Shown one piece after another: positions 8,556 through 16,609 of a stretch of 58,101 nucleotides of DNA. Origin of the DNA: CAZTAR01 sp043813895 (GTDB taxonomy: Bacteria > Planctomycetota > Phycisphaerae > UBA1845 > UTPLA1); assembly GCA_043813895.1 (NCBI GenBank), contig JBDRKQ010000160.1:1-58101 (forward strand), in the 5' to 3' direction. How positions within the stretch are numbered: position 1 is the first letter of the stretch; every line of letters begins with the position of its first letter. The position numbers and the translations under genes were made by a program. A model generated the notes under the pieces. The model searched no databases. It was not told where the DNA came from and saw only the letters and a list, made by a program, of their open reading frames with translations.

Positions 8556-9019
8556 AGCGGGTCCTTCCAGAAGCCGTACTCACGGGCTTGGTCGGGATCA
8601 TTGCAGATTCGCTGACCCTCTTGCACGAATCCGAGCTTCAGATACAGCTTGTGCGCGAGTGTCAGCTTGACGTCACTCCATGCCCGCATCCGGCGACAAC
8701 CTCGCTCTTGCCCGAAGGCCATCGCCGTCTCCAGCAGCCGACGTCCCCGTCCGCGGCCGCGATACTCCGGCAAAAGGTACATCCTATGCAGCTCACACCA
8801 CTCGCCGTGCAGGAGGACGCCGACGCAGCCGATCACACGGTCGCCCGACAGCATGGACCAGAACATCCCGCCACCGGCGATGTAGTGGTCCTCGATCTCG
8901 TAGAAATCGCGATGATAGCCGTCGGCCTCCCACGTGAAGCCGTATTCGTCGTGAACGGCGCGGACCGCGGCGATGATGCCCAACTGGTAATCCGGCGAAT
9001 AAGTCTCAATCCGACACAT
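8552..9019 (-). CDS. GNAT family N-acetyltransferase
   Basis: A protein of 155 residues with the full GNAT fold. It contains an N-terminal helix region (IIAAVRAVHDEYGF), central strands (VIGCVGVLLH, CELHRMYLLPEYRG) and the acetyl-CoA pyrophosphate loop RGRGRGRRLLE near residue 95. It ends in KLYLKLGFVQEG. It should move an acetyl group from acetyl-CoA to an amine; the substrate is unknown. The ATG at 9019 lies 13 bases after the in-frame stop of ymdB and has an AGGA box upstream. It runs directly into xseA. A much longer open frame to 9343 is an artefact of the ymdB frame. Confidence 0.9.
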   Translation of the reverse strand: MCRIETYSPDYQLGIIAAVRAVHDEYGFTWEADGYHRDFYEIEDHYIAGGGMFWSMLSGDRVIGCVGVLLHGEWCELHRMYLLPEYRGRGRGRRLLETAMAFGQERGCRRMRAWSDVKLTLAHKLYLKLGFVQEGQRICNDPDQAREYGFWKDPL

Positions 9020-9032
9020 CGCGAAATCCTGA

Positions 9033-9837
9033 CTAGACAGGCGATGCGTGGCCGTCCACACAGATGCGCTCGATGTGGGACGCCCGTCCCGTGCCGCCGT
9101 CCACGCGCACGACGACTCCGCAGATCCGCACGTCCTCGGTGGCCACGTCGAACGGCGTCGGCATGCCCGTCGTGAGCGCCTTGAGCACACGGTCCTTCCG
9201 GCGACCCAGCACGCCATCGTAGGGGGCCGGTCATCCCGAGGTCCGTGATGTACGCGGTGCCGCCGGGAAGGACGCGCTCGTCCGCGGTCTGAACATGCGT
9301 GTGCGTGCCAAACACCACGCTGACACGACCGTCCAGATACCACCCCATGGCGATCTTTTCGCTTGTGGCCTCAGCGTGCATGTCCACGGCGACGACGCTC
9401 ACGTCGTCCGGGATCTTCCTCAGCACCCGATCGACCGCATGAAAGGGACAATCGCACGGGGGCCGCATGTACAGCCGCCCCATCAGCGAGATGACGGCCA
9501 CCCGCACGCCCTGTTTAGTCTCGTGGACCGCGTACTCCCGCCCGACGGACTCGATCGGGTAGTTCGCCGGCCGCACGATCTGATCGGCCTTGGCCAAGAG
9601 GGGCACGATGTCCGCGCGGCGATAGATGTGGTCGCCCATGGTCATGAGGTCCACACCCTGGCGGAGCAGCTTCGCGTACAGGCCCTCGGTGAGGCCCGAA
9701 CCGGCCGCGGCGTTTTCGGCGTTGACGATGACGCAGTCGATCCCGTGCTCTTCAACAAGCGCCGGCACGGCCTGAGCCAGGACGGTCCGCCCCGGTCGCC
9801 CCACAACGTCGCCCACGCAAAGTAATGTGATGTCCAA
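9033..9837 (-). pseudogene. ymdB: YmdB-family metallophosphoesterase, frameshifted
   Basis: The N-terminal 200 residues match the YmdB (TIGR00282-type) phosphodiesterase: LLCVGDVVGRPGR, NAENAAAGSG, GDHIYRR, VDMHAEATSEKIAMGW, FGTHTHVQTAD and TAYITDLGMTGP. In this frame the family sequence then stops. It resumes one base over as YDGVLGRRKDRVL..TGMPTPFDVA..DVRICGVVVRVD and ends at TAG 9033-9035, the expected length. The break is a single extra base in a run of five C (plus-strand G, about 9222-9226). Family members hydrolyse cyclic nucleotide phosphodiesters with a two-metal site. The likely start is TTG 9837. It may be a sequencing error, a real loss or a slippage site. It heads the ymdB-GNAT-xseA-xseB run. 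Confidence 0.85.
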
Positions 9838-9964
9838 GACGACTCGCCTTCTAGCCGCCGTAGCGGAATGCTCAGTTCGTCGTCGGGAGTATAAGGCGTG
9901 CGCTGCGCGCATGCAAAGCGGGAGACCGAGTTGACTCCTGCGGATTACTACCGCTCAATCTCGG

Positions 9965-10387
9965 TCAGTGCACCATCCTGAGCTTGAGGAGCTTCTTGGC
10001 GATCTTGACATCCGCCGCCTTGCTGACCGTGAGGCGAATGCCGCGGCCCTCGGGATACCTCGGAGCTTGCCGGATCATTTCGAGCACTGGTTCGGGAAGG
10101 TCCGACTGCTCGGCCGCGTCGACAGTCTTCTCGGCGAACAGGAAGCCGACCCAGAAGCACTTTGTCAACGGAGTCAGATAGAAGACGTTGCGCCGTTTGC
10201 CTCTCAGGAGAAAGGTCCAGCCGCTCTTCTTGGTGTAGAACTTCCACTCCGGCTTGGCGTCCGGGTTCTCCTTCATCGCATAGGTCGTCAGTTTGTCCCA
10301 ATGGGTCTTGACGCGCCCGAGTGCCCCGGCCAGATCCTCGCCGGTGGGCGTCTGTGATCGATCGAGAAAAACCCGCTCTTCAAGCAT
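9965..10387 (-). CDS. DUF3788 family protein
   Basis: A protein of 140 residues. The pattern WDKLTTYAM..WKFYTKKSGWTFLLRGKRRNVFYLTP and the KCFWVGF strand fit the DUF3788 family, small proteins of unknown biochemical role related in fold to YdhG/DUF1801-like proteins. No catalytic motif is evident. The ATG at 10387 has AGGAGAA 8 bases upstream. The open frame continues upstream through a repeat-containing gap and is not used. It lies downstream of sucC without sharing its function as far as can be seen. Confidence 0.8.
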   Translation of the reverse strand: MLEERVFLDRSQTPTGEDLAGALGRVKTHWDKLTTYAMKENPDAKPEWKFYTKKSGWTFLLRGKRRNVFYLTPLTKCFWVGFLFAEKTVDAAEQSDLPEPVLEMIRQAPRYPEGRGIRLTVSKAADVKIAKKLLKLRMVH

Positions 10388-10416
10388 CGCGATGTTCTCC
10401 TGGTAAGGTCGGCCCC

Positions 10417-10500
10417 GCCTGCGGACAGGCGAGAGCCAGCGGGATTGGTGGGCAATACCCGCCCGACATGCCTTCACAGCCGAGACGCCTGTGCCACACA
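10417..10500. repeat. Cluster of short hairpins (family C-like)
   Basis: The gap between sucC and the DUF3788 gene holds GCCTG-CGGA-CAGGC (10417-10430) and GGTGGG-CAATA-CCCGCC (10447-10463). A terminal piece GAGACGCCTGTGCCACACA matches the right end of the element at 19129-19177. It is probably a degenerate copy of the same group. Confidence 0.5.
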
Positions 10501-10515
10501 ACTCGGAGATAGTCT

Positions 10516-11691
10516 CTAGACCACTGCAGCGCACACTTTCTTCGCCGCGTCGGTCAGGTCGTCGGCCGGGATGAGGGCGTCGAGGTTCGCCTTCTTCAGC
10601 ATCTCGCGGGCCTTCTCGACGTTCGTGCCTTCCAGCCGAACGACGACCGGCACCTTGAACCCGACTTCCTTGGCGGCGGCGATCAGGGCCGCGGCGATGA
10701 CGTCGCACTTGGCGATGCCGCCGAAGATGTTGACGAGGATGCCCTTGACCTTTTCATCCGAGAGGATGATGCGGAACGCCTCGATGGCGGCGTCTTCCGT
10801 AACGCCGCCGCCGACATCGAGGAAATTCGCCGGCTCGCCGCCGTAGAGCTTGATGATATCCATCGTGCTCATGGCGAGGCCCGCGCCGTTGACGAGGCAG
10901 CCGATGTTGCCGTCCAGGGCGATATAGCTGAGATCGTGGGCGGCCGCGCGAAGCTCGTTCGCGTTCTCCGCCGCGGGGTCGAACATCTCTTTCACGTCCG
11001 GGTGGCGAAACAGGGCGTTGTCGTCAAAGTTGAACTTCGCGTCGATGGCAAGAATCCGGCCCGGTTCGCCGTTGCTCTTCGTGAGAACGAGCGGGTTGAT
11101 CTCAGCGAGGCTGCAATCCTTGGCGATGAACACCTGGGCCAGCGCGGACATGGTCTTCGCCGCGCCTTTGGCAGCATCGCCGGTAAGCCCCAGCGCGGTG
11201 GTGAGCCCACGGAGTTGATATGGCAGGATGCCGAGGTGCGGGTGGATCCACTCTTTGATGATCGCGTCGGGGTTCTTGGCGGCAACCTCTTCGATCTCGA
11301 CGCCGCCCTCCTTGGAGACCATCATCACGGGGCAACCGGCGGCCCGGTCGATGACCATCCCGACGTAGTATTCCTTTTCGATATCGACCGCGCGCGCGAG
11401 GAGCAGCTTCTTGACCTTGATGCCCTCGGGTCCGGTCTGCTTCGAGACCATGGGAACGGACAGCATGCGCTTGGCGTCTTCCTTGAGCTTGGCACGGTCG
11501 TCACTGATGACGACGTAGCCGGCCTTGCCGCGGCCGCCGGCGTGCACCTGGGCCTTGAGCACAAGCGTGCCTCCGCCGAGTTTCGCCACGGCGGCATCGA
11601 AACCATCGACCGAATCGATTACCTCGAACTCGGGTACGGGGGCTCCGGCATTCTGTAGAAGCAGACGCGCTTGATACTCATGGGCTTTCAT
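10516..11691 (-). CDS. sucC: Succinate-CoA ligase (ADP-forming) beta subunit
   Basis: The TCA-cycle enzyme subunit that holds the ATP-grasp nucleotide site and the CoA-ligase interface (391 residues, normal length). It shows MKAHEYQARLLLQNAG, the ATP-grasp strand LVLKAQVHAGGRGKAG, DCSLAEINPLVL (metal ligands), GCLVNGAGLAMSTMD and NIFGGIAKCD, all typical. The ATG at 11691 has GGAGAA just upstream. The alpha subunit gene sucD normally follows directly, but here the next gene is DUF3788, so sucD must lie elsewhere. The identity is firm. Confidence 0.97.
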   Translation of the reverse strand: MKAHEYQARLLLQNAGAPVPEFEVIDSVDGFDAAVAKLGGGTLVLKAQVHAGGRGKAGYVVISDDRAKLKEDAKRMLSVPMVSKQTGPEGIKVKKLLLARAVDIEKEYYVGMVIDRAAGCPVMMVSKEGGVEIEEVAAKNPDAIIKEWIHPHLGILPYQLRGLTTALGLTGDAAKGAAKTMSALAQVFIAKDCSLAEINPLVLTKSNGEPGRILAIDAKFNFDDNALFRHPDVKEMFDPAAENANELRAAAHDLSYIALDGNIGCLVNGAGLAMSTMDIIKLYGGEPANFLDVGGGVTEDAAIEAFRIILSDEKVKGILVNIFGGIAKCDVIAAALIAAAKEVGFKVPVVVRLEGTNVEKAREMLKKANLDALIPADDLTDAAKKVCAAVV

Positions 11692-11874
11692 ATGGTTCTC
11701 CGTCGTTCTCCCGCGTGATTTTGCGGGTTCTGTGAACCGGGTCGGCGGTGCAACAGCGTCGCTGCCCGGACTGCCAACGGCCCGTATCCTAGCGGCAACG
11801 CAATTCCGTTTCCAACCAGCCAAGTCGGCGGCGCCACAAGAGGCTGATGGTGTGCCTCAGGGGCGGCTCCGGAC

Positions 11875-12522
11875 TCACCATTCGGTGATGAGCACGCGCG
11901 TGCCGGCGACGGTCCGGTCAAACACGTCCGCGACCGCTTGATTCGACAAGCGGATGCAGCCCATGGAGGCCGGCGTGCCGAGCTTGTCCTCTTCAGGCGT
12001 GCCGTGAATGTAGATGTACCGGGCATGTGAATCAACGCCCTTGCCCGAGTTGAGGCCGGGCTCCAGGCCTCGCAGCCACATGATACGCGTCAGGATGAGA
12101 TCGTCTCTGGTCGGGGTGTCGGGTCGCCAGGTCTTCTTCGTGTACTTGCGTTCCTTGAAGATCGCACCGAGCGGCAGGTCGTCGCCGTAACGCTCTTTGA
12201 CTGCGTGCCATCCCAGCGGCGTTTGGAATGAGTCCCGGCAATTACCGACGCCCTTTTCGGCGGTCGAACACGGATGGCGAAAGACGATTCGCCCGTCCCG
12301 CACGCCGAGTAGCTCCTGTCTCGCGACCGAGACCCAAAGCCCCAAGTCTCGCCCCACGCGATCCTCCCAGCCCAGGTCGCAAAGCCCGGTCCACCAGGAC
12401 TCGTCGAGCGCGGCGGTCGGCGGTCGCCCGGGGCTGCCGGGCGCGGCGGTTTTGGGAGGCGGTTTGCAGCTCATGCACAACAGCCCGCAAGAAGTCAGGA
12501 TGAGTACTGCGCTAACTCGCAT
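11875..12522 (-). CDS. L,D-transpeptidase (YkuD domain) lipoprotein
   Basis: A protein of 215 residues. The N-terminus is a lipoprotein signal with lipobox LCMSC near residue 19, so the enzyme should be lipid-anchored outside the inner membrane. The YkuD catalytic motif is complete: IYIHGTP (His) and SMGCIRLSN, with the nucleophile Cys near residue 189. Such enzymes make 3-3 peptidoglycan cross-links or attach proteins to peptidoglycan. The ATG at 12522 is chosen because it begins the lipoprotein signal; an upstream extension has no signal-like start. Its neighbour is a cell-surface polysaccharide deacetylase. Confidence 0.88.
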   Translation of the reverse strand: MRVSAVLILTSCGLLCMSCKPPPKTAAPGSPGRPPTAALDESWWTGLCDLGWEDRVGRDLGLWVSVARQELLGVRDGRIVFRHPCSTAEKGVGNCRDSFQTPLGWHAVKERYGDDLPLGAIFKERKYTKKTWRPDTPTRDDLILTRIMWLRGLEPGLNSGKGVDSHARYIYIHGTPEEDKLGTPASMGCIRLSNQAVADVFDRTVAGTRVLITEW

Positions 12523-12604
12523 ATCGTCCGGAACGCAATGGTAGCAAGACGGCTGCGCGGAGACAACGAGGAGCCCGCTCAAAGCAGTCAACGATTGAGT
12601 GTGG

Positions 12605-12623
12605 CGCCGGCGTCTCGCCGGTG
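12605..12623. repeat. Family C hairpin
   Basis: CGCCGGCG-TCT-CGCCGGTG, the first arm of the family C element, lies in the 200-bp gap between the transpeptidase and deacetylase genes. Confidence 0.6.
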
Positions 12624-12726
12624 AGTCTTGTCGTCGGAACGTCGGCACCACGGGCAAACGTGAAATGTCCCAGCTTCGGAAGTAGACCGGCGTCGTGGGG
12701 CGCGATCACGAATCGTGCGGCGGAGG

Positions 12727-13713
12727 TCAGACGGCGTACCGGAGAAGATCTCGCATCGTCGAGAAATGAAAGGACTCGAGGAGCCGATGCAGTCGTTTCT
12801 CGATGCGGCCGCGGAACAGCCCTTGCCCCACCCCCCGGGTTGCCGAAACTTTGATGCCCTGAGACCGATGAAACCTGATGCCGCCGACATCCAGCTCGTA
12901 CGGGTGCATGTAGATGATGGCGGGCATCGCCCCACGGTTGAGCCGACGGATCGCAAGCCGGGCAAGGGGGCCTGGCAGGAGCCTGAAGTAGCCGCCGCCG
13001 GCGATCGGCCAGTTCCGACCGAAACATCGCAACGTGGCCGGCGGACACTCAATCAGCGGGCAATCCTGCCAACGATGGATGTGCCTCGGCGCGGTTGCGA
13101 TGCCATAACGCTTGTGGCGAATCGGAAAGACACTCGAACTATACTTGAAACCAAGATCAGCCAGGATCGGACCCGCCCAGCGTGTGGATTCGACGATGCT
13201 GAAGGCAGGCGCGCGGTATCCGATCGGGCGTTCGCCGACAAGGTCAGTGAGGATTTCGACGCTCGTTCGGACGTCCTGCTCGAAGCGCTCCGGGCTGATG
13301 TTCGTCAGTAGTTCGTGGCCGTGGCCGTGCGAGGCGATTTCGTGCCCGGCGGCGTGGACTTCCCGAATCAAACCTCCATACTCTCGTGCGACGCGCGTGA
13401 GCACGAAGAACGTGGCCTTGACATTATGCCACTGGAGAATTTGCAGACATCGCTTGGTGTTCTCGACGACTCGGCCTGTGACGGCGTGATGCGGCCCGAG
13501 CACTGAAATGGGCCAGTCCTCCAGATCGATGGTGAGGGCGTTCGGTACGGGCGTCTGCCGGCCAAAGCCGCACCAATAGTCCATCACCGGTGCGACCTGC
13601 TCCAGTCTTCTCGGCGACGGGGCGATCGGCGGCCCGACCGGCGGTCCTGCGGAAGTCCTGCTGGCTTGCAGCGTGCTCATTACAACTACATCGGCGAGAG
13701 TCTGTTCGCCCAT
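12727..13713 (-). CDS. Polysaccharide deacetylase, XrtA/PEP-CTERM-locus type
   Basis: A protein of 328 residues. It has NodB-type catalytic motifs: LTIDLEDW (Asp pair), the zinc motif SHGHGH, and GYRAPAFSI. The rest matches the exosortase-system deacetylase subgroup (DUF3473 tail): SSVFPIRHKRYGI, GGGYFRLLP and IIYMHPYELD. Family members deacetylate N-acetylated sugars of exopolysaccharide made with exosortase loci. No exosortase or PEP-CTERM gene is in this window. Residues 1-50 are not conserved, so a later start is possible. There is no clear signal peptide, as is usual for this subgroup. Confidence 0.9.
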   Translation of the reverse strand: MGEQTLADVVVMSTLQASRTSAGPPVGPPIAPSPRRLEQVAPVMDYWCGFGRQTPVPNALTIDLEDWPISVLGPHHAVTGRVVENTKRCLQILQWHNVKATFFVLTRVAREYGGLIREVHAAGHEIASHGHGHELLTNISPERFEQDVRTSVEILTDLVGERPIGYRAPAFSIVESTRWAGPILADLGFKYSSSVFPIRHKRYGIATAPRHIHRWQDCPLIECPPATLRCFGRNWPIAGGGYFRLLPGPLARLAIRRLNRGAMPAIIYMHPYELDVGGIRFHRSQGIKVSATRGVGQGLFRGRIEKRLHRLLESFHFSTMRDLLRYAV

Positions 13714-14069
13714 GCAGGCGCGAAGGAACGGGCCTTCTTTTTTCGCCGCTGTGTGTACTGGCCCCCGTCGTGCCGAGAGCCCTTCGCAGTCCCGCGCATT
13801 CTGGACAATCCCCTTCGTTCATCCGATTGAGGATGATGACGGCAGGCCTGTGGCGTGGGTAGTGTGCAGGATTCCGGCAAACCTTGCGCATGGGGAATGG
13901 ATTCTGGTTTCAACTCGGACGCGTCTGCCCACATCCTTGTGATGCACCACAAGTCCTACTGTTTAACTCGAAAGCGTTTCTTGATAGTCTGATAGTGGGG
14001 GAGTCGTGTGGACTCGGCTTTCCATCCTTGTGTGCTCTTCGAACGCCGCCGGCGCCTTGAGGTTTTTCC
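13714..14069. promoter_or_regulatory. Divergent intergenic region
   Basis: 356 bp separate the divergent deacetylase and DUF2961 genes and must hold both promoters. No gene or repeat family seen elsewhere in the window is visible. A TTGAGG box sits 8 bases before the DUF2961 ATG. No sigma-factor box could be assigned with confidence. Confidence 0.4.
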
Positions 14070-15776
14070 ATGTTAGCTAGAAACTGGACCACTGTTTTCA
14101 TCGCGTGTGCGTTCGCGGCAGCGGCTTCGCCAACCTCGGCGGATGTCGGATACGGTGTGTATGTCGATTGGGCCGGCTGGGCCCGGCTTCATCCGGGCGA
14201 GCGGGCAGGTCTGGCATCGAGTTACGATCGATCCGGCGGGAATCAGGACTACAACCAATACGAATGGCCGGAGGGCTTCATCGAGGAGGAGCTGGTTGTG
14301 ACGGCCAAGACCATCGAAGGTCCAGGCGTCATCTATCGTTTCTGGATGCCGCATCGAACTGCCGTTCGCAACCACGTCGTGCGTATGTACTTCGATGGCG
14401 AAGCGACTCCGCGGATTGACACGACCAGCGACGTCATCTTCGATGAGGGGTTCGCGTATTTCTCCGCGCCGTTCGTGGACACGTGTGCCGGCGGGCAGGT
14501 GTGCTACGAGCCGATCTTCTTCGCCGAGTCACTGGAGATAGAGACAAACAACCAGCCGTCGCATCCACATTACTACCAATACACCTACGCAACATTACCC
14601 CCTGGCACGCCGGTGACTTCATATACCGGCACGCTTTCTCCGGAGCAACAGGCCACCCGCACAGCAACCGTTGCCATGTTCGCCGACGTTGGTCAGCACC
14701 CAGCCGAAAACAGTCCCGTCGCCACCTCCGAATGGACGCCCGCGACGTCGATTCCGCCGGACGGGGACCTGACCCTGATCGACTTGGCCGGACCGGGCGT
14801 CGTCCGCCGCCTCAATCTGCTGATGAATGCCGCCACCGACGACGAACTGAGTGCATTACGCCTCGTCGTGACCTACGACGGCGAATCGACGCCCGCGATT
14901 GATATGCCCGTAGCACAGTTCTTCGGGGCGGGCAACCAGCGGGCGACCTACAAGAGTCTGCCGATCGGCACCGATTCGCCGGACGGTTTCTACTGCTACT
15001 GGCCGATGCCTTTCCGACAAGCGGTATCGATCCTACTGCACAACACCTCCGCCACGGCAATCTCGATCGATTCCGCGCTGGTTGAGTATGATCCGGTTTC
15101 GGTAGGCCCTTCCATGTGCTATCTGAAAGTGCATGCATTCACGGACTACCGAAGCTCTGGCCAAGTGTACCACCCGATTCTCTCAGTGCCAGGCCGCGGG
15201 CACTATGTCGGAAGTTTCCTTTTTGTGGAGCAATCAAGCTACAGCTTCTGGATGTTGGAGGGTGATGAGATCATCACGGTGGACGGAACGGACGTTCTCT
15301 ACGGCACCGGCCTGGAGGACGCCTACAACGGTGGATACTACTACAACTGGGTCGGGATCCAGGAGGACGAGCCTGAAGGCTCCATGCCGCAGTCGGCCAC
15401 GCGCCCGCTCAGCGGCATCTTGTATGTCCACCGCGAGGAAGGTGTTAACTACGCCCGAGCCGATCAGTACCGCTGGTACATCGCGGACCGGATTCCCTTC
15501 TGCGATTCGATTGAGGTCAAGATCGAAAACCAATATGCCCAGGTCGGGTCCGAGTGGACCTCCGTCGCGTTCTGGTACGAGCGGCCTGAACCCGAGGTCC
15601 CCGGCGACCTCGACAACACGGGCGATGTGGAGGCGACCGACCTCGCGATGTTCGTGGACGTTCTCCTCGGCCTGGATGACGAAGCCGACCGCGTGATCGC
15701 TTCCGATCTGAACGGCGACTGCACGGCCGACGGCCTAGATATCCAAGGCTTCTTGGAAGCCATGCTAAGCCCATAG
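14070..15776 (+). CDS. Secreted DUF2961 (GH172-like) protein with dockerin-like C-terminus
   Basis: A protein of 568 residues. A signal peptide (residues 1-24, ending PTSA) is followed by a DUF2961 domain: SSYDRSGGNQDYNQYEW, GPGVIYRFWMPH and YFDGE near the start, and later FFGAGNQ, MPFRQAV, and GTGLEDAYNGGYYYN. The family includes GH172 glycosidases (difructose anhydride hydrolase, arabinofuranosidase), so carbohydrate cleavage is likely; the substrate is unknown. The last 60 residues hold two EF-hand-like dockerin loops (DLDNTGDVEATD and DLNGDCTADGLD). Planctomycetes use such tails widely without known cohesins. It is transcribed divergently from the deacetylase gene. Confidence 0.87.
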   Translation: MLARNWTTVFIACAFAAAASPTSADVGYGVYVDWAGWARLHPGERAGLASSYDRSGGNQDYNQYEWPEGFIEEELVVTAKTIEGPGVIYRFWMPHRTAVRNHVVRMYFDGEATPRIDTTSDVIFDEGFAYFSAPFVDTCAGGQVCYEPIFFAESLEIETNNQPSHPHYYQYTYATLPPGTPVTSYTGTLSPEQQATRTATVAMFADVGQHPAENSPVATSEWTPATSIPPDGDLTLIDLAGPGVVRRLNLLMNAATDDELSALRLVVTYDGESTPAIDMPVAQFFGAGNQRATYKSLPIGTDSPDGFYCYWPMPFRQAVSILLHNTSATAISIDSALVEYDPVSVGPSMCYLKVHAFTDYRSSGQVYHPILSVPGRGHYVGSFLFVEQSSYSFWMLEGDEIITVDGTDVLYGTGLEDAYNGGYYYNWVGIQEDEPEGSMPQSATRPLSGILYVHREEGVNYARADQYRWYIADRIPFCDSIEVKIENQYAQVGSEWTSVAFWYERPEPEVPGDLDNTGDVEATDLAMFVDVLLGLDDEADRVIASDLNGDCTADGLDIQGFLEAMLSP

Positions 15777-15800
15777 CGCGGCGCGAGTCGGACTTTCCCT

Positions 15801-16265
15801 TCACGCCTCCCCGCCCGCCTTGCCCAACTCGTCGAGGTAGTGCAGGTCTCGGTCACCGTCGTCCTGGAGATGGCGAACGCGAAGCAGGCTCTTGACGCGC
15901 GTCAGGAGATCGAGGCGATTGACCGGCTTGGTGATGAAGTCGTTCGTGCCGGCTTCCACGCCGCGTTCGATGTCGCCGGTTTCGTGCAGCGCCGTGACCA
16001 TGATGATCGGGATATCCTTCGTGGCGGGATCGGCCTTGAGTTTCTCGCAGACCTCGAAGCCGCTCATCCTGGGCATCATGATGTCGAGCAGAATCAGGTC
16101 CGGCTTCTCCGAGGCCACCTTGGCGAGCGCATCCTCACCGTTGGCCGCGCCGATCGTGGTGACGCCGTCGAGTTCTTCCATGTAGGCTTCGAGTAGTTCC
16201 CGGTTTTGGGCGTTGTCGTCCACAACCAAAATCGTGCTCGGTGGTAGGGGTTGCTCGTTTTCCAT
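15801..16265 (-). CDS. Response regulator, receiver domain only
   Basis: A protein of 154 residues, the receiver domain of a two-component system. The acidic pair is in ILVVDDN and the phospho-acceptor Asp in LILLDIMMP (near residue 63). The conserved Thr is in MVTALHETG and the Lys in FITKPVN. The C-terminus (RVKSLLRVRHLQDD) has the form found before HD-GYP or GGDEF output domains, but no output domain follows. It probably acts as a phosphorylation relay or partner protein. The ATG at 16265 heads a 154-residue receiver of normal length. No histidine kinase is adjacent. Confidence 0.92.
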   Translation of the reverse strand: MENEQPLPPSTILVVDDNAQNRELLEAYMEELDGVTTIGAANGEDALAKVASEKPDLILLDIMMPRMSGFEVCEKLKADPATKDIPIIMVTALHETGDIERGVEAGTNDFITKPVNRLDLLTRVKSLLRVRHLQDDGDRDLHYLDELGKAGGEA

Positions 16266-16609
16266 CACGGTTGTCTCCACGTCTTGCAGGAGAAGGGATC
16301 CCGTCGAGTTCCGCGCCGATCCACTTGGAGTACGTCCCGAGACCCTTGTGGCACCGCCGCCAAAGGCGGTCGATGCAAGGGGCGTCCAGGACGCAATCTC
16401 AGACGAGGCACGCCCCGTCATCCGGCGCGAGGCAAATCGTAACCGGCATCAAGGGCAAAGCCAACCGAGAAGTCACGGGCGGGTCGGCCTCGGCGGTTGT
16501 CGGTTACCTTTCGCCGCAATGCTGGTTAGAATGCTCCCCTCGTGTGGCGCGACGCCGGATCGAATCCGGCCCGCGAGCCCGCACAGTCAATCTGAAAGGC
16601 GATAAGACG
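16266..16609. promoter_or_regulatory. Divergent intergenic region with hairpin
   Basis: 344 bp lie between the response regulator and ygeY, which diverge. The stretch holds a hairpin ACCGCC-GCCAAA-GGCGGT (16353-16370). The ygeY frame is open throughout it, but its codons show no family similarity. Promoters for both directions are expected here; none was assigned. Confidence 0.4.

Noticed and set aside
8833..9912. A single 359-residue YmdB-like protein in one frame
   Set aside because: After TDLGMTGP the frame is Arg/Gly-rich and unlike the family, whose remaining sequence is found one base over.
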